Shown: positions 18,570 to 27,614, counted from the stretch's first letter. The stretch: DNA of 64,000 nt from JAWKTM01 sp041399085 (GCA_041399085.1 JAWKTM010000026.1:1-64000); one strand, 5' to 3'. Notes: generated from the letters alone by a model not told the origin. Made by a program: numbers and translations.

Positions 18570-19961
18570 ATGAGAAAGCAAAAACAGAAACCGATGTGGC
18601 CGGTCGCCGTGGGCGTCGGCGTGATTGTTCTTCCGCTCGGCCTGCTGGCTTGGCGCGACTGGGCCGCCCAGGCCAAGCCGACGACGCCAAGTCCGGCCAA
18701 GCCCGCGAGCGCCGTTGCGGATTCCGGTCCGCCCGCGACGCCGCCGGGAGGTGCGCCATCGGCCACTCAGCCTGGGTTGCCGTCGGTCGCCAGCGACGCG
18801 CCATCAACGCCCTCCGATCTCGTGGCGCTTCGCCGTGAAATCCAGCGTCTGCAAGAACGCATCGCCGCGCTTGAAGCGAAAGCGAATCGACCTGCCGGCT
18901 TCGCCTTCCCGGAAACGCCAACGACCGAGCTTCGCCCCGCAGCCAGTCAGGAGGCCGTGGCATGGAAGCCCACGGGCTCTGGCACTCCGCCTAGCCCAGC
19001 GACCGCAACTTCCACTTCGCCGCCAGCGACGCCGATCGCCTCATCTTCCGCAACACCGGCTGCCACAGCGTCCGCGTCCGTAACGCCAGTCCCGGCCGCC
19101 TCGCCCGTTTCGGCAGCCCCTACCGCGGCGACGTTGCCGACGGATTCCAACAACACGTTGGTTGTCTCCGTCGAGTCGCCGATGCCGACCGGCGGCGATA
19201 CGGATGCTGCCGACGCAGTCACTTCGCCAGCAACGCCGAACAATCCGCCTGGCCGCGAGATCGCGTCGAGCGGCCCAAAGCCGGCCCAAAGCCAAGTGGC
19301 CAACCAGCAAGTTGCCAATCGACAAGTGGCGAACAACAGCGTGGCCAGCGTCCCGGACAGCCCGGCCGCAACCGTGGTTGCCCGCCCGCCTCGAACGTCG
19401 ACCGCTTCGACGCGAACCGCGAAATCACGCGCCGCGGCAAAATCGCCGTCAATCGATTCGGCCGCCTCCGAGTCGCCGGCGCCAGACTCCGCCGATGCGT
19501 TCGATGTGCCTCCGCCGCAACCGCTGCCCGACACGTTTCTGGGCGGCGGCTCGCTGAATCCCTCGTTGAAGATGGCTTTGGGCGTGGACGAACACGACGC
19601 CGAAAAGCCCGAAAAAGTCGTGAACTTCATGTTGTTGTCGCCACAGGATCATTCCAACGTCGGGCAGGTGGTCGACTTGGTTGCCCAGACCGACGCGCCG
19701 GGCTATCCGGTCGTGTTGGTCCGCGCCGACAACGACGACGAGTATTGGTGGGTCCAGCACTTCGTGGCTCGGCGAAATCAATACATCGCCGCTCGCGTTC
19801 ACTTCGGCAACAACGACACGTTCGTGGGCAGCCCCTACGTGCTCACGATTCTGATGTTGGACAGCGCCGAAGAAGCCGTTCGCTTCCGTGCGGCCCGTCA
19901 GTTTAAGGAATTGCCGAAAGGGATTCGGCGTTCGCAAGTGTTTCATTTCGTGCGTCAGTAG
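18570..19961 (+). CDS. Membrane-anchored Pro/Ala/Ser-rich protein with conserved-looking C-terminal domain
   Basis: 463 residues from ATG 18570, chosen because MRKQKQKPMWPVAVGVGVIV starts a basic signal-anchor. The TM helix spans ~11-25. It is followed by a Pro/Ala/Ser/Thr linker, a short coiled-coil (LVALRREIQRLQERIAALEA, ~90-110), another ~230 residues of low complexity with QVANQQVANRQVANNSVA micro-repeats, and a compact C-terminal domain of ~115 residues (EKVVNFMLLSPQDHSNVG ... EYWWVQHFVARRNQYIAARV ... KGIRRSQVFHFVRQ). The C-terminal domain resembles no family I can name. The next gene has the same general layout, 41 bases downstream. Probably periplasmic, tethered to the inner membrane. 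Confidence 0.7.
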   Translation: MRKQKQKPMWPVAVGVGVIVLPLGLLAWRDWAAQAKPTTPSPAKPASAVADSGPPATPPGGAPSATQPGLPSVASDAPSTPSDLVALRREIQRLQERIAALEAKANRPAGFAFPETPTTELRPAASQEAVAWKPTGSGTPPSPATATSTSPPATPIASSSATPAATASASVTPVPAASPVSAAPTAATLPTDSNNTLVVSVESPMPTGGDTDAADAVTSPATPNNPPGREIASSGPKPAQSQVANQQVANRQVANNSVASVPDSPAATVVARPPRTSTASTRTAKSRAAAKSPSIDSAASESPAPDSADAFDVPPPQPLPDTFLGGGSLNPSLKMALGVDEHDAEKPEKVVNFMLLSPQDHSNVGQVVDLVAQTDAPGYPVVLVRADNDDEYWWVQHFVARRNQYIAARVHFGNNDTFVGSPYVLTILMLDSAEEAVRFRAARQFKELPKGIRRSQVFHFVRQ

Positions 19962-20002
19962 CGTACCTCGGTTCGATTGCCCCTAATTCCGCAGGTCAGC
20001 CC

Positions 20003-21691
20003 ATGGCGTCTCAACCCCATCTTCCGCCCCACGATGACACGTCGCCTCCTCGATCGGCAAAACGCGAGCGATTGCGATTAGTTTATGGTCCGACGACTTC
20101 GCTAAGCGAAATCGTCCGCACCACGCGCGCGTCGTCCGACGCCGATGCGAATCGCGCTGCGCGTACTCCCGAAAACAAGCTGCCAGCTTCCGGCGACGAC
20201 GATTCAAATCGCCCCCGATCGGCCCCAATCACGCGGGCTCGCGATCCGCGCAAGGTCGCCACGGATCGCGAAAATCACCGTGCTTCCGAAAAACAGCCGG
20301 CCGCCGATAAGCCGCGCGCGTCGGCTCCCAAGCGCGATTCCAGCTCGGACGTTCCGGTCCCGACGAACACAAAGCAAAGTGACAGCGACGCTCGGATCGA
20401 TCTGGATGCGTCCATGGATTCAACCGAGCAGTCCGGCGGCGCGGCGAAAGCCGTGATCCAACGCGCCAGCGATTCGAAACGCTCGAAAATGAAGTCCGCT
20501 GGCGGAGCGAAGTCGGCGGAGGCCGCGGCATCCGCGGCGGGAAAGTCGCACGCCAAAGCGGCTCGCGGCAGCCAGATCGGGCACTTGGCTCATCAAGCCT
20601 CGCGTCGCCGGGCGATTCGCAATCGCGCTTCCGCCGCCCGCGAGGCGATTATCGCGGCCGTCCACGACGACCATCCCGCGGCGGACCAGCACGAGCCGCT
20701 GACGGATAGCTCGCTGGCGCACGATGTCCCGTCAACCGCAGCGGACCCAGGTGACTCGGCGGCCGAATCCCGCCGTAACGCGAAACAACGACGAATCAAG
20801 CTCCGCGTGGCTCGCCGCCGCCGCCGGCCGTTGTCGTTCCTCAAACAGTTTATGCGGAGCGAGCAGGTTCGCCGCCGAGGCATGTTCGGCTGGGGCACGG
20901 CCGCCTACTTGCATATCGTCGCGCTGATCCTGTTGTCGGGCTTCTTCCTGTATGCTCCGCGACGCGAGCCGCCGGTGATTCTGAGCGCGACGTTCTCGGA
21001 CTACGACCGCGAAGTGCCGGACGCCGTGACAATCGTTCCCGAAGAAGCGCCCGTCGTGGAAGAACAACCACCGGAAGTCGAACCCGATCCTGTTCCCGAA
21101 CCCGAGCCGGAACCGGTTGTCGAACCGGTCGAGGCAGCGGCGCCTCCGCCAGCGATCGAACCCATCGCGGCGGCGGCTTCGGAACAACCGGCCGAAGCTC
21201 CCGCGGAAGTGACCGGTGACCAACCAGCCGAATCATCAACCGCATCGGCCGAAGGGACACAAGCCGATGCGCCGGCCGACAGCCGCGGCGCGGATGTGGC
21301 CGCGGAGCACGTCAAGGTTCCCACGCCGCCGCACGCGGTGACCAGCGGCAACTTCACGGCTTGGACCGAGCCGCCTCTGCCGTTGCCCGGCCAACCGTAT
21401 CGCATTGTGATTATGGTCCGCTTGCCGCTGCGCGTGAAAGAGTATCCAAGCGACGATCTTACCGGAGTCGTCGTCGGCTCGGACGGTTACCGTAAGATCA
21501 TTCGTGGCTCGCCCTACGAGATGTTGCCCATCGACCACCACACGGCTCGCATCGAGATTCCAGTGGTCGGATCCGAACGTGGTTATAAGGACACGATCAT
21601 GGTGCAGTCGAAAATCCTGCGCGAACGCCGCAACTTAGAGCTAACCTATCCCCGCTTCCAAAAACTACCCGTGCCAGTGTTTGGAAGCTAA
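20003..21691 (+). CDS. Single-pass membrane protein with TonB-like layout (TM, Pro/Glu linker, C-terminal domain)
   Basis: 562 residues. Residues 1-290 are basic, disordered and presumably cytoplasmic, ending in an Arg-rich run (RRIKLRVARRRRRPLSF). One TM helix lies at ~297-316 (TAAYLHIVALILLSGFFLY). Then comes VILSATFSDYDREVPD, a Pro/Glu/Val linker (EVEPDPVPEPEPEPVVEPVE), and a ~110-residue C-terminal domain (TEPPLPLPGQPYRIVIMVRL ... YPRFQKLPVPVFGS). TM plus a stiff Pro/Glu arm plus a small periplasmic domain is the layout of TonB, but the C-terminal sequence does not show the TonB fold motif (YPxxA). It shares the layout of the upstream gene, suggesting a two-gene unit with related roles. 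Function unknown. Confidence 0.7.
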   Translation: MASQPHLPPHDDTSPPRSAKRERLRLVYGPTTSLSEIVRTTRASSDADANRAARTPENKLPASGDDDSNRPRSAPITRARDPRKVATDRENHRASEKQPAADKPRASAPKRDSSSDVPVPTNTKQSDSDARIDLDASMDSTEQSGGAAKAVIQRASDSKRSKMKSAGGAKSAEAAASAAGKSHAKAARGSQIGHLAHQASRRRAIRNRASAAREAIIAAVHDDHPAADQHEPLTDSSLAHDVPSTAADPGDSAAESRRNAKQRRIKLRVARRRRRPLSFLKQFMRSEQVRRRGMFGWGTAAYLHIVALILLSGFFLYAPRREPPVILSATFSDYDREVPDAVTIVPEEAPVVEEQPPEVEPDPVPEPEPEPVVEPVEAAAPPPAIEPIAAAASEQPAEAPAEVTGDQPAESSTASAEGTQADAPADSRGADVAAEHVKVPTPPHAVTSGNFTAWTEPPLPLPGQPYRIVIMVRLPLRVKEYPSDDLTGVVVGSDGYRKIIRGSPYEMLPIDHHTARIEIPVVGSERGYKDTIMVQSKILRERRNLELTYPRFQKLPVPVFGS

Positions 21692-21729
21692 CAACCGGCA
21701 TGGTCGCACAATTGGCGTCTGTCTCAACC

Positions 21730-22644
21730 TTACACATCACATACGCCCGCGGCGTGGCGTAGCGCGGCAATGGGATCGGCCCAAGTGGGAATAAACTCTT
21801 GGGCCACAAATCCCTCATACCCCGTATCAAGAATCGCCTGCATCACGGCGGGATAGTTCACTTCTTGCTTGTCGTCCAACTCGCCTCGTCCCGGCACGCC
21901 CGCCGTATGATAGTGGCCGATCACGTCCTTATATTGACGAATCCGGCGGATCACGTCTCCATTCATAATCTGGACATGATAGATGTCGAACAACAGCTTC
22001 ATCCGCGGCGAGCCAATCTGTTCGATCATCCGCACGCAATGATCCACGTCGTCGCCAAAGTAACCCGGATGGCCCTTCATCGGATGCGTGTCGTCGCGCG
22101 TGTTCAAATGTTCCAAGCAGAGATTGATCTTCTTTTCCTCGGCGTAACCGATCACGCGTTTCCAACCAGCGATACAGTTCCGCTCGGCTTCGTCGCGATC
22201 CTGTCCCGGTTTGAGCATCCCCGTAAAGGTGATCACGCTGGGACAGTCCACCGCCACCGCCACGTCGATCGCTTCACGCAGGGTCTTCTCGCAATAATCA
22301 TGCTGTTCGGCATCACACACGCCACGCTGGAATCCATGACTTCCGACGAGCGAGATTTTAAGCCCCAAGTCGCGAACCGCCGGATAGTATTCGCGGCCAA
22401 TGCCTTCCATCGCGACAAGTCCAATCGCCCTACAGTGTTGGGCCAATTGCTCAATCGGCATCGGTTTGAAGCACCATCCCATGATCGATTGTCGAATGCG
22501 GCCGTTCTTCACCACGGACAATCCGGCATCCGACTTTGGCAGATCATCGGCGCGAGTTGGTTTTGAATTAACCGTCGTCGCCAGGGCAGCGCCCGCCGCG
22601 GCAGAAAGAATTTGTCGTCGATTAAGTGGCATTGCTATATCCAT
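21730..22644 (-). CDS. TIM-barrel sugar-phosphate/hydroxypyruvate isomerase-like protein, exported
   Basis: 304 residues from ATG 22644, whose A overlaps the TGA of the upstream DUF1501 gene (TGATG), implying translational coupling; a second ATG at 22632 is possible. The N-terminus MPLNRRQILSAAAGAAL is a Tat-like leader (RR followed by a hydrophobic stretch). The AP-endonuclease-2/xylose-isomerase barrel shows its metal ligands in LCLEHLNTRDD (Glu), LLFDIYHVQIMNGD (Asp, His), GHYHTAGVPGR (His) and FVAQEFIPTW (Glu). The order and SLVGSHGFQRGVCD fit the hydroxypyruvate isomerase branch. True substrate unknown; many planctomycete copies are periplasmic and uncharacterised. Confidence 0.88.
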   Translation of the reverse strand: MDIAMPLNRRQILSAAAGAALATTVNSKPTRADDLPKSDAGLSVVKNGRIRQSIMGWCFKPMPIEQLAQHCRAIGLVAMEGIGREYYPAVRDLGLKISLVGSHGFQRGVCDAEQHDYCEKTLREAIDVAVAVDCPSVITFTGMLKPGQDRDEAERNCIAGWKRVIGYAEEKKINLCLEHLNTRDDTHPMKGHPGYFGDDVDHCVRMIEQIGSPRMKLLFDIYHVQIMNGDVIRRIRQYKDVIGHYHTAGVPGRGELDDKQEVNYPAVMQAILDTGYEGFVAQEFIPTWADPIAALRHAAGVCDV

Positions 22645-24098
22645 CAACTAAGAATTTCATGAATCACATGGCCATGCACGTCGGTTAATCGCATATCACG
22701 GCCGCTGAAACGGAATGTGAGACGCTCATGGTCGATGCCCAAGAGGTGGAACATCGTGGCGTGTAAGTCGTGAATCTCGGCCTTGTTCTCGATCGCTTTG
22801 TATCCATACTCGTCAGTCGCCCCATAGACCGTGCCCCCTTTCACGCCGCCGCCCGCCATCCAGATGCTAAAACCAAACGGATTGTGATCGCGGCCATTGT
22901 TCCCCTGAGCGAATGGCGTTCGGCCAAACTCACCGGACCACACCAGCAGCGTTTCATCCAGCAATCCACGTTGCTGTAGATCGGTCAACAGCGCCGCAAT
23001 CGGTTGATCCACGGCTCCCGCGTTGTCTTCGTGGCCTTGTCGCAAATTCGCGTGCTGATCCCAACGATCGTGGCCGACCGACGGACAAGTCAGCTCGATG
23101 AACCGCACGCCGCGCTCGACCAACCGGCGCGCCAACAAGCATTGCCGAGCAAACGTAGCGGTCCCCTTCGTCTTCGCGTCGAAGCCGTACATGGCTTGCG
23201 TTTCCGCCGTTTCGTTGCTCATATCCGTCAAGTTGGGCACGGCGGTTTGCATGCGATAAGCCAACTCATAATTGGCGACGGCCGACTCCAGCGAATCGAC
23301 ATGCCCAAGCCGATCAAGCACGCTGGCGTCCAACTGCTTGAGCAACTTCAGCTTGTTCTGCTGCAACTCGTCCGAAGCTTCGGTCCGGCGAATATTCGCC
23401 ACGGGCGGATCGGACGCCGTAAAGATCGACCCTTGATACGTCGCCGGCAGAAACCCGCTGTTAAAGTTGTCCAGTCCGCCCGGCGGTATCAAGCCGCCGT
23501 TGATAACGATAAACGCCGGCAACTCCTGACACTCGCTGCCGAGCCCGTAGCCGAACCACGCTCCCATGCTCGGCCGACCTTGGATGCCGATCCCCGTGTG
23601 CAAAAAGTAATTGGCGTTCGTGTGCTCGCTGAAATTGCTGGTCATCGAACGCACGATGGCCAGTTTATCGGCGTGCCGCGACAAGTTCGGAAACAGAGAA
23701 CTGATCGGCAAACCCGATTCGCCGTGTTGCCGAAATTCCCACGGGCTGCCGAGCGTCGCACCGTTGTTGTTGAACTGAGTCGGCTCGATCTTCATCTTGA
23801 ACGGCTGGCCATTTTCCTTAGTCAACAACGGCTTCGGGTCGAACGTATCAATCTGCGACGGCCCGCCGTCCATGTAGAGGTAAATCACATGCTTGGCCTT
23901 CGGGGCAAAATGCGTCGGACGCGGCGCGAAGGGCTCGTTTGAGCCGCTCGTGGCCGATTCCGCCGCCGCCAAATGCCCGGCGAACTCCCGTTGACCTAGG
24001 AGCGCCGTCAATGCCACCGCGCCGAAGCCGCCCGCACAGCGGCTCAACATTTCGCGACGTGACAGCGAACGGGGCAGAAACGATCGGCAGTGACTCAT
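22644..24098 (-). CDS. DUF1501 protein with Tat-like leader (sulfatase-like fold)
   Basis: 484 residues. Leader SLSRREMLSRCAGGFGAVAL is Tat-like. The family core is present: KHVIYLYMDGGPSQIDTFDPKP, MTSNFSEHTNANYFLHTG, RPSMGAWFGYGLGSECQELP, FARQCLLARRLVERGVRFIE, LLVWSGEFGRTPFAQGNNGRDHNP and DLHATMFHLLGIDHERLTFRF. DUF1501 is abundant in planctomycetes and relates distantly to alkaline-phosphatase/sulfatase folds; substrates are unknown. It usually pairs with a DUF1553/DUF1549 cytochrome-type gene. Here it is coupled instead to a TIM-barrel isomerase, which hints at a shared sugar substrate (inference). Confidence 0.92.
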   Translation of the reverse strand: MSHCRSFLPRSLSRREMLSRCAGGFGAVALTALLGQREFAGHLAAAESATSGSNEPFAPRPTHFAPKAKHVIYLYMDGGPSQIDTFDPKPLLTKENGQPFKMKIEPTQFNNNGATLGSPWEFRQHGESGLPISSLFPNLSRHADKLAIVRSMTSNFSEHTNANYFLHTGIGIQGRPSMGAWFGYGLGSECQELPAFIVINGGLIPPGGLDNFNSGFLPATYQGSIFTASDPPVANIRRTEASDELQQNKLKLLKQLDASVLDRLGHVDSLESAVANYELAYRMQTAVPNLTDMSNETAETQAMYGFDAKTKGTATFARQCLLARRLVERGVRFIELTCPSVGHDRWDQHANLRQGHEDNAGAVDQPIAALLTDLQQRGLLDETLLVWSGEFGRTPFAQGNNGRDHNPFGFSIWMAGGGVKGGTVYGATDEYGYKAIENKAEIHDLHATMFHLLGIDHERLTFRFSGRDMRLTDVHGHVIHEILS

Positions 24099-24237
24099 GT
24101 GAGTTTCCTTCGACGGACGGAGGATTCGAGGCGGGACGGTTCGTCAGAGAACCGCAAATCGAGCGAAGGTCGATCCGGCGTTGCTCCGTAACTCCGTGGA
24201 GTGGCCGGTCGCGTCCCATTGTACTTGCTCGGTTCCA

Positions 24238-24297
24238 AACCGTGTCGCTTCACGGTGTCGCTTCACTGCCGGTTCATCGTGTCGCTTCGTCGGACGA
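24238..24297. repeat. Three short copies of GTGTCGCTTC at a gene 3' end
   Basis: GTGTCGCTTC occurs three times within ~50 bases (from ~24241, ~24255 and ~24281). The last copy encodes the end of the methyltransferase on the minus strand. Small; possibly slippage. Confidence 0.5.
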
Positions 24298-24855
24298 TCG
24301 CCGAGCCACCAGCAACGCGTCGTGCCGGCCATCGGCCAGCCAGCCTTCTTCGTAGTGCAACACTTCCAGCCCAGGGATCAGCGACGGCAGTTTCCCGTCC
24401 GGCAACAAGAACTGGAACGGCGGCCGGTCATTTCGCTCCAGATTGCGACGCGTCGGCTGCAAGTACAGCAAGACACCGCCTGGCGCGAGCGCCGAAGCGA
24501 ACCGAGTCCAATGGGCTGGGCAGTAGAACAGCACGGATACGATCAAATCCCATGGTCCCGGCGGCAACGGTTGATTGTCGAAGTCCATTTGCAGCGTGTC
24601 GATCGAAAGCCCCCGATCGGTCGCTCGCCGTGCCGCCTGATGCAAACCGACCGGCGAGATATCCGCCAAGGTCACCTGCCATCCGCGTTCGGCCAGCCAG
24701 TGAGAATGTCGGCCCGCGCCGCCGGCGATGTCCAACGCTCGCCCCGCTTCGGGCAACAAGTCCACAACGCTCCGCAACACGTCGGACGGCCGCGACTCGC
24801 TCGCTGCGGCATCGGCATACTTCGCGTCCCACTTTTTCCGGTCCTCGGCCGACAC
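24274..24855 (-). CDS. Class I SAM-dependent methyltransferase
   Basis: About 193 residues from GTG 24855; TTG 24861, which overlaps the SMR stop codon, is an alternative. The frame is open much further upstream but that part overlaps the SMR gene. SAM-binding motif I is ALDIAGGAGRHSHWLAERGW, motif II VTLADISPVGL, and DLIVSVLFYCPAHW is motif IV-like. The order resembles tellurite-resistance/TehB-type small methyltransferases, but the substrate cannot be read from sequence. It is tightly linked to the SMR exporter, so the two are probably co-translated. Confidence 0.82.
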   Translation of the reverse strand: MSAEDRKKWDAKYADAAASESRPSDVLRSVVDLLPEAGRALDIAGGAGRHSHWLAERGWQVTLADISPVGLHQAARRATDRGLSIDTLQMDFDNQPLPPGPWDLIVSVLFYCPAHWTRFASALAPGGVLLYLQPTRRNLERNDRPPFQFLLPDGKLPSLIPGLEVLHYEEGWLADGRHDALLVARRSSDEATR

Positions 24856-24857
24856 GA

Positions 24858-25181
24858 TCAATGTCCTAACTTCAGCAATACCACGCCGCACAGAATCAAT
24901 AGAGCCCCCGTCACGCGGACCACGGTCATTGGCTCGCGAAACAACACCAGCCCCAACGCAAACGTGCCGACGCCGCCAATGCCGGTCCATACCAAGTAGG
25001 CCGTTCCCATTGGAATCTGTTTCTGGGCCAGCCACAGAAACACACCGCTCAGGACCATGCTCGACACGGCAGCCACCATCCCAATGGCAAAACGGCCCGG
25101 CGCTTGTGACACTTTTAATCCCAGTGGCCAACCGACTTCAAACAAACCAGCAATAATCAACCAGACCCAAGCTCGCGTCAT
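24858..25181 (-). CDS. SMR-family small exporter, Gdx/SugE-like
   Basis: 107 residues from ATG 25181, the normal SMR size, with four TM helices. The essential membrane glutamate is in AGLFEVGWPLGLK. The GLK motif plus GTAYLVWTGIGGVGTF matches the Gdx (SugE) branch, which exports guanidinium ion in exchange for protons, rather than the broad-drug EmrE branch. No guanidine riboswitch was recognised upstream. It lies 53 bases after argS on the same strand and is followed at once by a methyltransferase, so the three may form one transcript. Gdx versus Qac substrate is inference. Confidence 0.85.
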   Translation of the reverse strand: MTRAWVWLIIAGLFEVGWPLGLKVSQAPGRFAIGMVAAVSSMVLSGVFLWLAQKQIPMGTAYLVWTGIGGVGTFALGLVLFREPMTVVRVTGALLILCGVVLLKLGH

Positions 25182-25234
25182 ATGAGTAGTGTGTCCTGAG
25201 AATCCATGCCTCCGCATCAGAAAGTTTTCGCGGT

Positions 25235-27208
25235 CTACATTCGATCTACAACTCGGATGCCAAGCAGTTCCAAACTTTGGCGAATCGTCCGCGCCGTCAG
25301 ATCGGACAATAACAGGCGACTGGTTCGCAGCTCATCACTATCGGCCTTCAACACAGGGCATTTCTCATAAAAGGAAAAGTACAGCTTGGTCAGCTCATAC
25401 ACATAATTCGTCAATTGATTCGGGCGATAATCAGCCACCGTCTCGGCCAACGCTTCACTGAACCGTGTCAGATAAACCGCCAACGCCCGCTCTTCGGGCT
25501 CGGCCAGGAGTACCGGTCCGCCCGAGTTTCGCAGCGCCGCGACATCCACGCCCCCTTTGCCAAAGATGCCCTGCACGCGGGCATAGGAATATTGCATATA
25601 AGCGCCCGTGTTGCCGTTCATCGCTAACATTTTCTCGTAGCTGAACACGTAGTCGCTGGTCCGATTCTGCGATAAGTCCGCGTACTTCAACGCCCCGATC
25701 CCCACGGCATCCGCCACCTCGCGCCGCTGGGATTCGTCCAATTCTGGTCCGCCCTTCTTCGCATCATCCGCATCACACACCACGCGATGGGCCTTGGCAA
25801 CCGCTTCGTCCAGCAGCGTTTCAAGCGACACCGATTCGCCCGACCGAGTCTTGAAAGGCCGGCCGTCCTCGCCCAACACGGTGCCGAAGCTAACGTGTCG
25901 AAACTCGACGCCTTCGTAGCCCCACAACCGCGCGGCCGCAAACAGTTTGTCGAAGTGCTCGCTCTGCCGATGATCCACCACATACAGAATCGCGGCCGGA
26001 GCCCACGTTTGCATTCGATATTGAATCGTCGCCAAGTCGGTGGTCGCATAGAGAAACGCGCCATCCTGTTTGCGAATGATCATCGGGGCTTTGAAGCCGT
26101 CGAGGAACACACAAGTCGCGCCGTCGCTGGGCCGAGCCAACCCGCGGCTCTCAAAGCTCTCGACCACGCCAGCCAACGCTTCGTGATAATAGCTCTCGCC
26201 GTATTCCACGTCGAAGCGGATATCCAGCCGGTCGTAGATCGACTGGATTTCGTCGCGGCCATTCGGCAGAAATTCGTGCCACAGCGCCAAGTTTTCGGCG
26301 TCACCTTCGTGAAGCTTCGCCGTCTCGCGCAACACCGCGGCGGCGATGTCAATGTGTTCGTTCGCTAAACTCAACAGTCGCTCGTCCTGCTCGACGCGTG
26401 CGACTTTAGTGTGCGCCGAATGAAGTTCGTCGCGCGTCTCATCCATTTGCTTCTCCAGCGACCGAAGCTCCTTCTTTGCCTTCTTGGCCTCCGCCGCGTT
26501 GGCGTTCGCGGCCGCCGATTGTTGTTCCGCCAAGGTCGCTTGGGTTTGCTCGAGTCGCTGCTCTAATTCCGGCAACTTCTGCCGACTGTCGTGGTACTCA
26601 ATCAACTGATTGACCAGCTTGTACAACCGGCTCAATTCCGGTACCGGTCGCCGCGCATAAGCCTCGCGATCAACGAAATGCTTGTAGCCATAAATGATCA
26701 TGCCAAACTGTGTGCCCCAATCTCCCAAGTGGTTGTCGCTCACCACCTGATGTCCGAGGAACCGCAGCGTGCGGCATAGCGCGTCGCCGATCACCGTCGA
26801 ACGGATATGGCCCACATGCATCGGCTTGGCGACGTTTGGCGACGAGTAGTCGATTACCATTGTTCGCGGTGGATCGGCCGCCGCGACGCCCAGCCGCTCG
26901 TCCCGGACGGCACGGCCGAGCGTCGCCACGAGCCAATCGGTCTTCAAACGCAAATTGATAAAGCCGGGGCCCGCGATCTCCGGCGGCTCGCACATATCGT
27001 CCAGCTTCAACCCAGCCACGATCCGCGCCGCGATATCGCGCGGCGAGCCGCCCAACCGGTTCTTCAGCGGCATCGCACAGTTGGCCTGATAGTCGCCAAA
27101 CTTGGCATCCTGCGATGGCCGGATCATTTCCAGCAAATCGGACGGATCATCCACCAATTCAGCCAACACCGGCCGAAAACGACTGCGAATTTCGGACAAG
27201 ATATTCAT
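25235..27208 (-). CDS. argS: Arginyl-tRNA synthetase with a central coiled-coil insertion
   Basis: 657 residues from ATG 27208 (MNILSEIRSRFRPVLAEL); typical ArgS is 550-590. Class I synthetase that charges tRNA-Arg. Visible: the N-terminal Add1 domain with KFGDYQANCAMPLKNRL, the HIGH-type motif SSPNVAKPMHVGHIRST, DNHLGDWGTQFG, DGAFLYATTDLATIQYR, SFGTVLGEDGRPFKTRSG in place of KMSKS, and the DALR anticodon domain at the end (LYFSFYEKCPVLKA). Between residues ~225 and ~295 a charged coiled-coil insertion (ELEQRLEQTQATLAEQQ...ELRSLEKQMDETRDELH) accounts for the extra length. The frame is open another 59 codons upstream without family similarity. Confidence 0.95.
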   Translation of the reverse strand: MNILSEIRSRFRPVLAELVDDPSDLLEMIRPSQDAKFGDYQANCAMPLKNRLGGSPRDIAARIVAGLKLDDMCEPPEIAGPGFINLRLKTDWLVATLGRAVRDERLGVAAADPPRTMVIDYSSPNVAKPMHVGHIRSTVIGDALCRTLRFLGHQVVSDNHLGDWGTQFGMIIYGYKHFVDREAYARRPVPELSRLYKLVNQLIEYHDSRQKLPELEQRLEQTQATLAEQQSAAANANAAEAKKAKKELRSLEKQMDETRDELHSAHTKVARVEQDERLLSLANEHIDIAAAVLRETAKLHEGDAENLALWHEFLPNGRDEIQSIYDRLDIRFDVEYGESYYHEALAGVVESFESRGLARPSDGATCVFLDGFKAPMIIRKQDGAFLYATTDLATIQYRMQTWAPAAILYVVDHRQSEHFDKLFAAARLWGYEGVEFRHVSFGTVLGEDGRPFKTRSGESVSLETLLDEAVAKAHRVVCDADDAKKGGPELDESQRREVADAVGIGALKYADLSQNRTSDYVFSYEKMLAMNGNTGAYMQYSYARVQGIFGKGGVDVAALRNSGGPVLLAEPEERALAVYLTRFSEALAETVADYRPNQLTNYVYELTKLYFSFYEKCPVLKADSDELRTSRLLLSDLTARTIRQSLELLGIRVVDRM

Positions 27209-27614
27209 GAGAACCAAACGCGCCAGCAGCAACCCAAAACAAAACTCTGCAAAAACCCAAGACGGACGCCGCCTCGGAAAAGAGGGTTCACGATAAAACC
27301 GCCCGCCCCGAATGAACAGCGGGGCTAGGGCGCGAGCCGACCATCGTTGCGTGCTCGAACCCCGAGAGCGTATGTCCGAAGGCATTGTCTACGCGTTCGA
27401 GGCTTGTCAGCCTTTTCGCCCTGCCTAGCAAAAGACGGAGCAAACTTTTTATCGCTTCGTCACCCCCCAGCAGGTTGACGGCAAGCTACCCCCGGTGATA
27501 CGATCAGACTCGCTCACAAATGACATCGAATACGGTCCTTGTCGACGGAATGAAGGCGCGTTCCCGTCTTCGTTTCCCATTCTTCTCTATCTAAAGATTT
27601 TATGTGAGGGCGTG
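27209..27614. other. Divergent intergenic region between argS and the protease
   Basis: 406 bases with no supported gene. It must hold the argS promoter on the minus strand and the protease promoter on the plus strand (see 27475-27504). No hairpin or tRNA-like fold stood out, and a T-box-like structure upstream of argS was not recognised. Confidence 0.4.
27475..27504 (+). promoter_or_regulatory. Candidate sigma70-type promoter for the protease gene
   Basis: TTGACG (27475-27480), an 18-base spacer, then TACGAT (27499-27504). Five of six and four of six bases match the consensus hexamers. It is on the coding strand, about 110 bases before the ATG at 27615. Position and match only; no experimental support. 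Confidence 0.45.

Noticed and set aside
24856..25131. Longer N-terminus for the methyltransferase (285 codons)
   Set aside because: The added part lies antiframe to the SMR gene on the same strand and has no methyltransferase similarity.
27209..27614. T-box or guanidine riboswitch upstream of argS/SMR
   Set aside because: No conserved T-box sequence, specifier-loop arrangement or ykkC-type motif could be recognised.
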